NCBI GenBank assembly: GCA_003169695.1
Contig: PNAS01000026.1
Location: forward strand, 1 to 64,000
Reading direction: 5' to 3'
DNA from: Spartobacteria bacterium
GTDB lineage: Bacteria; Verrucomicrobiota; Verrucomicrobiia; Chthoniobacterales; UBA10450
DNA length: 64,000 nucleotides
Shown: piece by piece, positions 9,729 through 17,966 of the stretch
Layout: every line of letters starts with the position of its first letter
How positions within the stretch are numbered: the first letter of the stretch is position 1
Translations under genes and position numbers: made by a program
Notes under the pieces: generated by a model
The model's input: the letters and a program-made list of their open reading frames with translations, nothing else
The model's database searches: none
What the model was told of the DNA's origin: nothing

Positions 9729-10283
9729 ATGGCGTCAACCTTTCAACTGGAAGCGCAGCTCCAGCACTTCGATGGCAAAGATACGGATTCCCTTCTGCGT
9801 GTCGCTGCAACGCTGTTGCCGGACGGCTCTACAATCGACCATCTCATCTCTCTCGCCGAGCGGTCGGACGCACCGATGCAGACGGCTGCCACCTGGCTGT
9901 TGAAGCACTTTCAGTCCAGAGACGTCAGCTTCACTCTGGCCCAGGTGACAAGGCTGGTCGAGCAGCTTCGCTGTGATAGTCCGTGGGAAATCCGGCTTCA
10001 CCTTGTGCAGATCCTACCGAACCTCGCCCTTCCGGCCGCGTGCACCGAGCAGCTTTTTCAGTCGCTTGTCGCTACTCTGTCCGAACGCAACAAGTTTGTC
10101 CGCGCCTGGGTGTACACGGCGCTTCACTCACTCGCATCGCAACACCGACATTATGCGCCGGAAGTCGTTCTTCTTCTTGACCAAGCTTCGCGCGACGAAG
10201 CGGCCTCAGTGCGCGCGCGGCTTCGGCAGCTCGAGCCGTTAGACATAGATTCAACCTCAAGTGACAGACTCGGCGATGCCTAA
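9729..10283 (+). CDS. HEAT/armadillo-like helical repeat protein, function unknown
   Basis: This protein of about 184 residues consists of consecutive amphipathic helices of about 35 residues each (for example around LLRVAATLLPDG, LISLAERSDAPMQTAA and VRAWVYTALHSLA). That is the look of HEAT or armadillo repeats that serve as binding surfaces. There is no signal peptide and there are no catalytic motifs. The ATG at 9729 is preferred over one at 9705. Its 3' end overlaps the acetyltransferase start by 23 bases in another frame, which suggests translational coupling in a three-gene unit (HEAT-like, GNAT, MmcQ-like). Confidence 0.65.
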   Translation: MASTFQLEAQLQHFDGKDTDSLLRVAATLLPDGSTIDHLISLAERSDAPMQTAATWLLKHFQSRDVSFTLAQVTRLVEQLRCDSPWEIRLHLVQILPNLALPAACTEQLFQSLVATLSERNKFVRAWVYTALHSLASQHRHYAPEVVLLLDQASRDEAASVRARLRQLEPLDIDSTSSDRLGDA

Positions 10284-10764
10284 CCAGGAGATGCACATCG
10301 AGTATCTGGCGGGTCGACCGGAATTTATCCCGACTCTCGCCCGATGGCACTATCAAGAGTGGGCGTATCTCAGACCGGACGATTCCGTGGAGGCTCGGAT
10401 CGCAAGCCTTCAAGGGTCGTGTGGCCGAGGAGAGATCCCTCTCACGTTCGTTGCGGTTTCCGATGGAGAGTTACTGGGATCAGCTAGTCTCGTGATGCAC
10501 GACATGGACAACCGCCCTGAATTATCTCCATGGCTTTCCGGCGTGTTTGTCAGGCCCGAACGCCGCCGGCAAGGCACTGGAGCTGCCTTGGTGCGTCGCA
10601 TCATGGGTGAAGCAACGTCACTGCATGTTTCCAAGCTTTACCTTTACACCGTGGACAGCACAGCATTCTACGCCAACCTTGGATGGTCTTTGCTGGAGCA
10701 TACCGCCCACCGCGGCAAAGAGATTTCGATCATGTCCTATTCGACCATCGCAACCACGCCATGA
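10261..10764 (+). CDS. GNAT family N-acetyltransferase
   Basis: This 167-residue protein has the GNAT fold. Motif A is visible in LSGVFVRPERRRQGTGAAL, where the R/Q-x-x-G-x-G/A stretch binds acetyl-CoA pyrophosphate, and a C-terminal LYLYTVDS...FYANLGW segment is typical of small-molecule acetyltransferases. The substrate cannot be told from sequence. The start is a GTG at 10261, or ATGs at 10276 and 10291. Its stop overlaps the next gene's ATG by 4 bases. Confidence 0.88.
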   Translation: MTDSAMPNQEMHIEYLAGRPEFIPTLARWHYQEWAYLRPDDSVEARIASLQGSCGRGEIPLTFVAVSDGELLGSASLVMHDMDNRPELSPWLSGVFVRPERRRQGTGAALVRRIMGEATSLHVSKLYLYTVDSTAFYANLGWSLLEHTAHRGKEISIMSYSTIATTP

Positions 10765-11102
10765 AAGCTGCGGATTTCCGACGCATCGCTCTTAGCATGC
10801 CAGGGGCATCTGAAAGCGCGCACATGGACCATCCTGACTTTCGGGTGGGCGGGAAGATTTTCGCAACGCTTGGATACCCAAATAAACACTATGGAATGGT
10901 TGTGCTATCGCCGGAAGAGCAAGAGAGATTTGTTAAATCCGATTCCGCGGCCTTTACGTCGGCGAAGGGAGGGTGGGGACTTCGAGGCAGCACATGCGTT
11001 CGCCTTGAGGACATTGATGCGCCGACATTGCAGCGCGCCGTGGAGATCGAATGGCGCAAGAGAGCACCGAAGCGCCTGATCAAACAACAAACAGAGCAGT
11101 AG
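10761..11102 (+). CDS. MmcQ/YjbR family DNA-binding protein
   Basis: This 113-residue protein has features of the MmcQ/YjbR family: an N-terminal FRRIALSMPGASESAHMDHPDFRVGGKIFATLGY region and the later LRGSTCVRLEDI. Family members bind DNA through a CyaY-like fold, but their roles are mostly unknown. The ATG overlaps the upstream acetyltransferase stop (ATGA), so the two should be translated together. It converges with the arsS gene, with only 5 bases between the stops. Confidence 0.85.
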   Translation: MKAADFRRIALSMPGASESAHMDHPDFRVGGKIFATLGYPNKHYGMVVLSPEEQERFVKSDSAAFTSAKGGWGLRGSTCVRLEDIDAPTLQRAVEIEWRKRAPKRLIKQQTEQ

Positions 11103-11107
11103 TCATC

Positions 11108-12082
11108 TCAGATCAGCGCGCCGCCGCAGCTCGAACCGGCTCCCGCCGTGCAGCCGAAGCAATGATTGCCGGTGAGGATCTTGCGATTCTCAACTAGAGC
11201 TGGATCGATGTCCCACAGATGCATCCCTTGGTCACTGTCGCGCCATTGCATCTTGAGCATCTGGTTGAAGTCGCAGTCGAAGACTTCACCCCTCCAACTG
11301 ACGTTGATTGTGTTGCGGCACATCAATCCGTTAACCGTGCCTGGATTGAAAGCGTCATTTAGCAGCGCCATGTAATCGGCGAGCTTGTTGTTGTTTTTCA
11401 AGTAGGAGGCGAAGCGCGCGATCGGAAGGTTCGTGATCGTATAGAGCCTGTTAAAGACGATGCCGAAATGTTCTCCTAGTTCGCGTTTGTAATCGGCCTC
11501 CAGCTCCGCTTCCGGGCCCGGCAGGAAAGCGCCGTTCGGATTGTAGACGAGATGAAGCGGAAGTGCCGGTTCGATGCCATAGCCTAACGAATTCAAGAGC
11601 TGCAATGCCCTGATGCTTCCGTCAAAGACTCCGTTGCCCCGTTGCGCGTTCACGTTTTCCGGCGAATAGCATGGCATCGACGCGATAATCTCAATCTGAT
11701 GGCGGGCGAGAAAATTCGCGTAATCCTCGTAGCCGGGCTCGAGCAGGATGGTCAGATTGCAGCGGTCGATGATGTGACGCGGCGGTGTGAGTGCCTTGAG
11801 CCTCTCCACCAGGTAGCGAAAATCTGGAATCATCTCCGGCGCGCCGCCCGTCAGATCGACAGTCGGGATGTCGGTCTTCGCCAGCCAATCGACGAGTCGA
11901 TCGGCGGTGGCGCGCGTCATGATTTCCTTACGTTTCGGACCGGCATTCACGTGACAATGCACGCAGGTAAGATTGCAAAGCTTGCCAACATTGATCTGAA
12001 GGACTTCGGTTTTCGTGTGACGAAGCGGCAGCGCATGTTCGAGCAACTTCCGCGCGAAAGTATTGTCGGCAATCAGGTTCAT
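11108..12082 (-). CDS. arsS: radical SAM protein of arsenosugar biosynthesis (ArsS)
   Basis: This 324-residue protein has a radical SAM CxxxCxxC cluster motif (C36, C40, C43 in GKLCNLTCVHC) near the N-terminus and a cysteine-rich C-terminal tail (GNHCFGCTAG...SSCGG) that fits the DUF3641 half of ArsS. Family knowledge: ArsS is proposed to transfer the adenosyl moiety to methylated arsenic, giving 5'-deoxy-5'-dimethylarsinoyl-adenosine, an arsenosugar precursor. It is the last gene of a minus-strand group. Its start overlaps the PiT transporter stop by 4 bases, which argues for one transcript with arsM upstream. Confidence 0.9.
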   Translation of the reverse strand: MNLIADNTFARKLLEHALPLRHTKTEVLQINVGKLCNLTCVHCHVNAGPKRKEIMTRATADRLVDWLAKTDIPTVDLTGGAPEMIPDFRYLVERLKALTPPRHIIDRCNLTILLEPGYEDYANFLARHQIEIIASMPCYSPENVNAQRGNGVFDGSIRALQLLNSLGYGIEPALPLHLVYNPNGAFLPGPEAELEADYKRELGEHFGIVFNRLYTITNLPIARFASYLKNNNKLADYMALLNDAFNPGTVNGLMCRNTINVSWRGEVFDCDFNQMLKMQWRDSDQGMHLWDIDPALVENRKILTGNHCFGCTAGAGSSCGGALI

Positions 12083-13200
12083 AGATGTCGAAGAGCAGCG
12101 TAGGCCGCGCCGGCGATGAGCGCGGCACAGGGCAGAGTAACGATCCAGGAGAGGAGAATGTTGAACATGACTCGTGGATTCGCTTGTCCGGTTGTGAGGC
12201 CCATCCCGAAGAGCGCACCGACGGAGACATGGGTGGTTGATACTGGCAAGCCGAAGAAGCTGGCAAGAATAACGAGTATGCCGGTGGTGAGGTTGGCCGA
12301 GAAACCCTGTCCATGATTCATCGCGGTGATTTTATGGCTCATCGTTTCTGCCACTTTACGGGCATTGAGCAGCCCACCAAGAGCCATTGTCGCCGCAACG
12401 GCGAAAAAGCCCCATCGAATATCGAGCCATTTCAGAAGGAGCAGCATCGCGACGATCTTGGGTGTGTCGTTCAATCCGCGGGCGAAGCTGACCACTCCGG
12501 CGCTGAGGAAATGCGCGCCATCCATCACTTGCTGCGTACTTAGCCCAAGCATCGAGCCGGCATAGCGTTCCCGGCAATTCTCCTGCTCGTCGATCGAAAG
12601 CGTGACGGGTCCTGCGACACTTCTCAGGGAGAGGATGGAAGCGGGCTGCGGAAGCGCTATGACGCGATCTTCTGAGCCCACACAGACGCACCATTCCTTA
12701 CGCACTCCGCAGAGGATTCGCAGACTTCGAAAGATGAAGTAAAGCAGACTTCCCAGCACGATCGCCAGAATCGGGCTGAGCAAAAGCGGGAGGACAAATC
12801 CTTTGCCGAGCGCCGCGAAATTTACTCCTTTACCCACGGCGACCAAACCGCAGCCGACGATTGCGCCAGTGATGCCGTGCGTCGTCGAAATGGGAAAGCC
12901 GAGAGCCGTCGCGAGAATTACCGTGACGGCCGCGCCGAGGGCCACCGCGAGAAGAAATTGTTCCGAACCAACAAGCGTGTCGGGCACGAGACCTTTGCCG
13001 GAGAATTTTTTCAGCAAAGCCTGCGCGAGGAAAATAGAAGTGATGGAGCCGGCAAAGGTCGTGATGGTAGCCCAAGTAATCGCCGTTCGGTAACTCGCCG
13101 CGCGACAGCTGTAGAGAGAGGCGACGCCTTTGAAGTTGTCGTTGGCGCCATTTGAATAGGCGAGGAAGCAAGCCGCGAGGAAGAGAAAGATGAGAAGCAT
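12079..13200 (-). CDS. pit: PiT family inorganic phosphate (or arsenate) transporter
   Basis: This 373-residue inner membrane protein carries the two inverted signature repeats of the PiT family, AYSNGANDNFKG near the N-terminus and ARGLNDTPK in the second half, and about ten hydrophobic helices. The ATG at 13200 is chosen because the longer frame upstream is read out of the arsM gene and has no membrane character. The gene is embedded between arsM (17 bases away) and arsS (4-base overlap). The location suggests a role in arsenate or phosphate handling during arsenic metabolism, since PiT proteins accept arsenate poorly discriminated from phosphate. Confidence 0.9.
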   Translation of the reverse strand: MLLIFLFLAACFLAYSNGANDNFKGVASLYSCRAASYRTAITWATITTFAGSITSIFLAQALLKKFSGKGLVPDTLVGSEQFLLAVALGAAVTVILATALGFPISTTHGITGAIVGCGLVAVGKGVNFAALGKGFVLPLLLSPILAIVLGSLLYFIFRSLRILCGVRKEWCVCVGSEDRVIALPQPASILSLRSVAGPVTLSIDEQENCRERYAGSMLGLSTQQVMDGAHFLSAGVVSFARGLNDTPKIVAMLLLLKWLDIRWGFFAVAATMALGGLLNARKVAETMSHKITAMNHGQGFSANLTTGILVILASFFGLPVSTTHVSVGALFGMGLTTGQANPRVMFNILLSWIVTLPCAALIAGAAYAALRHL

Positions 13201-13217
13201 AAGATCGTTCCTTTTAT

Positions 13218-14372
13218 TTAGCAGCAAGTTCCGCCATCGCAGCATTGGGAGGCATCGGTCGTGACATTGTAGTCCTGTCCTTTGGTCTCCCTGGGATGGC
13301 GCAACGACGTGCGCGAGCAATCGAACGGCTTGGCTTCTTCCTCCGGAATGGGCGTCAGAGGTTCGATGAATTCGAAAGAGGCGGAGTAGGGGACCTTGCG
13401 ATAGATGTTGTAGGTCTTGTCGCAAACGGCGTAGCGCTTACCACGCTCCATTCGATGGTTGTCGTCATCCAGGACTTCCTTGAACGGTCCCTTGTAGATC
13501 ACAGCCTGGTTGCGCTCGACGCATGGCCCTTGTTTTCCCTTGAAGGCTTCGATAGTGACCGAACGGAACTCGATCCCTTCCACCGTCTGCCATGGCTGAT
13601 CATCGCGATTCAGGATCTGCACGCCATAGAAACCGGCCGCGGCGAAAGCCCCGAGAAATCCTTCTTCTGTCAGCGCGCCGGAAATGCAACCGCTCCAGAG
13701 CTCCGGGTCGTCTTGCAAATGCCCGGGAACCTCTTCGTCACTCACGATATCCGAGATGACTGCGCGTCCCCCAAGCCTGAGGACCCGCAAAATTTCCTCG
13801 AAGAGCTGCCGCTTCGCGTGCGCTTCCACGAGGTTCAGGACGCAGTTCGAGACGACGACGTCGATCGAGTCGTTCGCAATCAGCGGACTTTTCACGCGCA
13901 GCTCCTGTGCAAGCTCGTCCGCGGCGAGAAAGGAGGCCGCGTCGCTAATCGGACGCTTTTTTAGTTCCGCGTCGAGCAGATCGACATCGAGGCCAAGATC
14001 TTGGATCCGGCCCTTCCGGAATTCGACATTCGAATACCCAATCCGTTCCGCCACGATCGGGGCGTTTGTCCGCGCGACCGCCAGCATTTCGTCGGTCATG
14101 TCGACGCCGATAACTTTACCTGCGGGTCCAACGACCTGCGCGGCGATGAAACAGATCTTTCCGGTTCCGCTGCCCAGGTCGAGGACTATTTCGCCTTTGC
14201 GCAGATATTTGCTCGGATCGCCGCAGCCGTAGTCGCGCTCGATCACTTCCTGCGGGATGACTTTCAGATACTCGGTGTTGTACTCGACGGGACAACAAAG
14301 CCTGGCTTCGGCTGCTTTCGCGCCGGCGGCGTAGCGTTTACGAACTTCGGATTCGGCGTTGATAGTGCTCAT
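13218..14372 (-). CDS. arsM: arsenite S-adenosylmethionine methyltransferase
   Basis: This 384-residue methyltransferase shows the SAM site LDLGSGTGKICF and IGVDMTDEML, followed by the SNCVLNLV stretch seen in ArsM proteins. Cysteines that could bind As(III) include the pair in ARLCCPVEY, C in SNCVLN, and C in WSGCISGALT. The tail ends in CCDGGTCC, a Cys-rich motif common in ArsM. It methylates trivalent arsenic to mono- and dimethyl forms. It lies 17 bases upstream of the PiT gene and 126 bases downstream of the glycosyltransferase on the same strand. Confidence 0.93.
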   Translation of the reverse strand: MSTINAESEVRKRYAAGAKAAEARLCCPVEYNTEYLKVIPQEVIERDYGCGDPSKYLRKGEIVLDLGSGTGKICFIAAQVVGPAGKVIGVDMTDEMLAVARTNAPIVAERIGYSNVEFRKGRIQDLGLDVDLLDAELKKRPISDAASFLAADELAQELRVKSPLIANDSIDVVVSNCVLNLVEAHAKRQLFEEILRVLRLGGRAVISDIVSDEEVPGHLQDDPELWSGCISGALTEEGFLGAFAAAGFYGVQILNRDDQPWQTVEGIEFRSVTIEAFKGKQGPCVERNQAVIYKGPFKEVLDDDNHRMERGKRYAVCDKTYNIYRKVPYSASFEFIEPLTPIPEEEAKPFDCSRTSLRHPRETKGQDYNVTTDASQCCDGGTCC

Positions 14373-14498
14373 AGTTTAAGGCGTCTAGATTTTAACATGT
14401 GGATAGGAAGCGTGTGGGGTCGCAACGAGCCTCCAAAAGCGAGACCACGGGCAAGGTGCGACAACGCGAGCGTTCGGGGGCTCGCGGAGGGGCCAGAC

Positions 14499-15194
14499 TT
14501 AAGCGGCGAATGCCGGGGGCGGCATCTGCTGACGAACGCGAACTCGCTGCCACGCGAGATCGACGAAATGAGTGACGGCGACGTCTAGCCCGCAGACCAC
14601 TCTGAGTAGAAATGAAGCAAGCCGGGCGAGGGGATCACCGCAGCGAGCAAAGAGTCGGATGTCGGCCCAGGAATCGAGTTCGTGTTTGAGGGGCAGCAAG
14701 CAAACTTGCGAGGGCATGCAGCGGTCGCGAAGCTGCGCACAATCGGTGTGTCGCTGCCAACGCACGCCGCAGAGCAGATCCCGATCACGCAAACGAAACG
14801 CGATAAGATAGCAGCCACCACGATGATCTGGTCCGAGAACAAGTTTTCTTGACCTTAATTTTCCAAAGGCATGTTCGATGTCGATCGGGCGAAGACTGGG
14901 GCAGTCGCGGCCGATGACAACAATTTCGTCGTACCTGAGCTCATTAATTTTCTCGATCGCGTTTTCCAATCGGGCCGCGAAGTCGTGCCCAGCCTGCCGG
15001 TGGATTCGAGGTCCGTATGGGATTGAACCACGGCTGGAAGTAAAAAGATGAACATCTATCCCAAGCGCAAGCTCCGAGCCCAAGGTGGGGAGATTCAGAA
15101 GCGGACGTGCCGCATTTGGCAAAGCGCGGCGTGCCAGCTCGACATGCGTTTCCTCGGCAAACACTAAAACGGCGCGGCGCGATGGCCGTGTCAT
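14499..15194 (-). CDS. TIGR04282-like (DUF2064) glycosyltransferase of the arsenosugar cluster
   Basis: The protein is about 231 residues from the ATG at 15194. It has a DUF2064 nucleotide-diphospho-sugar transferase fold: AVLVFAEET at the start, GFDFAARLENA-like GHDFAARLENA in the middle, VVIGRDCPSL carrying the D-x-D-equivalent acidic residues, and LGPDHRGGCYLIAF. This family is annotated in databases as an arsenosugar biosynthesis glycosyltransferase because it co-occurs with arsS. The C-terminal 60 residues are more divergent. It is the first gene of the minus-strand arsenic group and is divergent from pdxJ, with 171 bases between the starts. Confidence 0.8.
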   Translation of the reverse strand: MTRPSRRAVLVFAEETHVELARRALPNAARPLLNLPTLGSELALGIDVHLFTSSRGSIPYGPRIHRQAGHDFAARLENAIEKINELRYDEIVVIGRDCPSLRPIDIEHAFGKLRSRKLVLGPDHRGGCYLIAFRLRDRDLLCGVRWQRHTDCAQLRDRCMPSQVCLLPLKHELDSWADIRLFARCGDPLARLASFLLRVVCGLDVAVTHFVDLAWQRVRVRQQMPPPAFAA

Positions 15195-15365
15195 AATTCG
15201 CGATCCATTTGCTGTTGGCGTTTTTTGCACCTTCTTGATCAACCTTGGATACGAAGCCGACCGGCAGCGCACAAGTATTTTTCACCGGAAAGTTGCCCGG
15301 TGAGAAGATGGCCGTGCTGTTTCCCCCTTGCTCCTTCGCGTCGTCTGGAACCTATTGAGCATCCG

Positions 15366-16118
15366 GTGAAAACTCTTCGACTCGGTGTAAATATTGATCA
15401 CGTCGCAACGTTGCGGCAGGCGCGTTATGCTGCGATGCCCGATTCAAAAAACGCGGAGCCCGATCCGATCGCAATTGCGGGGATCTGCGAGCGCGCCGGT
15501 GCACACAGCATCACGGCACATTTGCGCGCCGACCGCCGTCATATTCAGGACCGCGATCTCGAACGCTTGCGAGAGAATATCGTTACGAAGCTGAACCTTG
15601 AGATGGGGAACACGCCGGAGATCGTCGACTTCGCGTTACGGCTTGTGCCGGATGAAGTCTGTCTGGTCCCTGAGAACCGCCAGGAGATCACGACCGAAGG
15701 CGGCCTCGATCTCATCGTGTCCAAAAAGGAACTGACCGGGACAGTCAAACGATTGCACGCCGCGGGCGTTCGCGTGAGCATGTTCATCGATCCTACTCGG
15801 GCGCAAATTGACGCCGCAGTAGCGCTCGAAGCCGATATTGTCGAACTGCATACTGGGAAGCTGGCCAACGCCTACACGGAAAAAATCGAGCAACAGGAAC
15901 TGGAGCGGCTGCGGGACGCGGCGACGCGGGCCACGAATTTTAATCTTCAGGTGAACGCCGGCCACGGCATTAATTATCGGAACATCGCTCTCATTCACAA
16001 GATCCCGCACCTGGTGGAATTGAATATCGGCCATTCGATCGTGGCGCGCGCAATTCTGGTCGGTTTCGAAACGGCCGTGCGTGAAATGCTCGCGCAAATG
16101 AAGAATTATCGCGGATGA
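15366..16118 (+). CDS. pdxJ: pyridoxine 5'-phosphate synthase
   Basis: This 250-residue TIM-barrel enzyme condenses 3-amino-2-oxopropyl phosphate with deoxyxylulose 5-phosphate to pyridoxine phosphate. Family motifs include LGVNIDHVATLRQAR at the N-terminus, ITAHLRADRRHIQD, EVCLVPE with the catalytic Glu, and the C-terminal VNAGHGINYRN and ELNIGHSIVARA. A GTG start at 15366 gives the normal family length; the longer upstream frame reads as non-coding. The ATG of acpS overlaps its stop by 4 bases, a pdxJ-acpS pairing seen in many bacteria. Confidence 0.95.
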   Translation: MKTLRLGVNIDHVATLRQARYAAMPDSKNAEPDPIAIAGICERAGAHSITAHLRADRRHIQDRDLERLRENIVTKLNLEMGNTPEIVDFALRLVPDEVCLVPENRQEITTEGGLDLIVSKKELTGTVKRLHAAGVRVSMFIDPTRAQIDAAVALEADIVELHTGKLANAYTEKIEQQELERLRDAATRATNFNLQVNAGHGINYRNIALIHKIPHLVELNIGHSIVARAILVGFETAVREMLAQMKNYRG

Positions 16119-16504
16119 GCGTGCTCGGAGTCGGTGTCGACTTGGTCGAGAACGTCCGCATCCAGCATTCGCTCGATCGCTTTGGCCAGCGGTTTCTCCG
16201 CCGCATTTTCACGGCGGGGGAGATTGAATATTGCCAATCGATGAAATTTCCGACGCGTCATTTCGCTGCGCGTTTTGCGGCGAAGGAAGCCGTCTCGAAG
16301 GCGTTCGGCACCGGCATCGGCAGCGCCATGGGATGGAAAGACATCGACGTTCGCCGCAAACCCAGCGGAGAGCCATTTGTCGTCCTCGAAGGCGGTGCGA
16401 AAGATCTAAGCGAAGAGCGCGGCGTAACTGCCGTCTGGATTACGCTTAGTCACACCGAGCATCACGCGATGGCGATGATTGTGGTGGAATCGGATTCGGC
16501 CTAG
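16115..16504 (+). CDS. acpS: holo-[acyl-carrier-protein] synthase
   Basis: This 129-residue phosphopantetheinyl transferase moves 4'-phosphopantetheine from CoA to apo-ACP. The GVGVDLVE motif near the start carries the Mg-binding Asp, and RFAAKEAVSKAFGTGI carries the conserved Glu and Lys. LSHTEHHAMAMIVV ends the fold. It has the usual length for the AcpS type. The start overlaps the pdxJ stop (ATGA), so the two genes form an operon. Confidence 0.95.
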   Translation: MSVLGVGVDLVENVRIQHSLDRFGQRFLRRIFTAGEIEYCQSMKFPTRHFAARFAAKEAVSKAFGTGIGSAMGWKDIDVRRKPSGEPFVVLEGGAKDLSEERGVTAVWITLSHTEHHAMAMIVVESDSA

Positions 16505-16619
16505 CTGCGGAACTGCCATCACTAGCTAGTCATGCCCGCGGAAGTCGATTTGAATTAGCAGGCGGTCGCTTGCACGAAGGCAGCGACGAGGGAAGGGGGT
16601 TTCCCCGTCAGAGCCGCGC

Positions 16620-16680
16620 GCTCCGGGAGCTGTCATTCCGCCCGCGGTAAAACTTCTCTCGGAATGAAGAACGCGGGCGG
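16620..16680. other. inverted repeat between convergent acpS and folC
   Basis: The 181-base gap between the convergent acpS and folC stops contains CCGCGCGCTCC/GGAGC and a TCATTCCG...CGGAATGA pair with GCCCGCG/CGCGGGC complementarity across roughly 16637-16680. It may serve as a bidirectional transcription stop. No long T-run is present. Confidence 0.4.
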
Positions 16681-16685
16681 CTCAA

Positions 16686-17966
16686 CTATTGGGCGCACTC
16701 TTCAAAGGCGGCTATGTCTCCGCCGAGCGTCGCGAGCGCTTCGCCGGCGAAATGCAGAGAGCCGGTAATGAGAATGCGCCCGCTCTCGGCTTGTGCCTGG
16801 TCGAACGCGTCACTGAACGACGCTGCAATGGAGATTGAGAGTTGTGGCGAAACCTCGCGTCCAATCCTCGCGAGAGGACTCGGTGCGAGCGCGCGCTCGC
16901 TCCGAACATGCGGAAGAATGGCTCGGCGCGCGATCGGCGCGAGCGCGCGCCAAATGCCGGCAACGTCTTTGTCATTTAGGACCGCGAGGATAATCGTCGC
17001 GCGCTCCGCACCGAATTGTTCCCGCCAAGTTTCGGCAAGCACATACGCACCACTCGGGTTGTGCGCACCGTCGATGATGGTTCGTTCCTCCCAGCGTTGA
17101 AACCGCGCGGGCCAGTGCACGGTCGCCAAACCGCGGGCGATCGCCTGCTCGTCGACCGCGATCCCGCCGAATTGCAAAGCGGCGATCGCGAGCGATGCAT
17201 TCTGTTTTTGGTGCGCACCGGCCAGGGCGAGGGGGGTTGTCGTGTAGGGCCCGCTTACGATTTGGAGGGGCGCTTCGCACCCGGCCGCGCGCGCACGCAG
17301 CACTTTCTCCGCGGTGGGTTCTTGCGCAGCCGAGACAACGGGAACGTGCGGTTTGACAATGCCGGCTTTTTCGCCGGCGATTTCTTCCAGACTGCTTCCT
17401 AACCAGGATTGGTGGTCGTAACCGATAGGCGTGATTACCGAGACGACTGGCTCGACGGCATTGGTGGCATCAAGCCGGCCGCCGAGACCGGTCTCGAGCG
17501 CGATCAGTTCGCTACCGCATTCCTTGAAGTGCATCAGCGCTAGCGCCGTCGTGATCTCAAAAAATGTCGGATGCGGCTCCCAGTCACTGATCAACTGGCG
17601 GATCGTCGTGAGACCTTCCGCTACTTTTTCTTCGGTGATCATTTCGCCATCGACCTGAATGCGCTCGCGATAAGTGACAAGGTGAGGGGAGGTGAAGAGG
17701 CCGGTGCGATAACCTTGCGCGTGGCAAACGGCGTCGATCATCGCGCAAACGGAACCTTTGCCGTTCGTGCCGGCGACGTGGACGACGCGTTGTCCTTTCG
17801 CGGGAACATCCAGCTCGCGGAGGAGGCGTTGAATGTTTTCCAGGCCCAGCTTGATCCCGAAACGCTGCGTGCCGTAAAGCCAGGCGAGCGCATCCTTGTA
17901 TGGGGAAGAGAGTCGCGGCACCCGTTCGACAGGCTCAGGGCAAGCTCCGGCCTCTCCCACGTTCAC
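16686..17966 (-). CDS. folC: bifunctional folylpolyglutamate/dihydrofolate synthase
   Basis: This 426-residue ATP-dependent ligase adds glutamates to folates. The P-loop GTNGKGSVCAMI and the family segments TSPHLVTYRERI, ETGLGGRLDATN and IDGAHNPSGA are all visible. The GTG at 17966 overlaps the accD stop by 4 bases. The first 16 residues (ACPEPVERV) come from a widespread palindromic-type DNA repeat at about 17921-17950, so the real start may be the GTG directly before PRLSSPYKD. It is the last gene in a CPBP-comF-accD-folC run. accD-folC neighbours are common. Confidence 0.92.
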   Translation of the reverse strand: MNVGEAGACPEPVERVPRLSSPYKDALAWLYGTQRFGIKLGLENIQRLLRELDVPAKGQRVVHVAGTNGKGSVCAMIDAVCHAQGYRTGLFTSPHLVTYRERIQVDGEMITEEKVAEGLTTIRQLISDWEPHPTFFEITTALALMHFKECGSELIALETGLGGRLDATNAVEPVVSVITPIGYDHQSWLGSSLEEIAGEKAGIVKPHVPVVSAAQEPTAEKVLRARAAGCEAPLQIVSGPYTTTPLALAGAHQKQNASLAIAALQFGGIAVDEQAIARGLATVHWPARFQRWEERTIIDGAHNPSGAYVLAETWREQFGAERATIILAVLNDKDVAGIWRALAPIARRAILPHVRSERALAPSPLARIGREVSPQLSISIAASFSDAFDQAQAESGRILITGSLHFAGEALATLGGDIAAFEECAQ

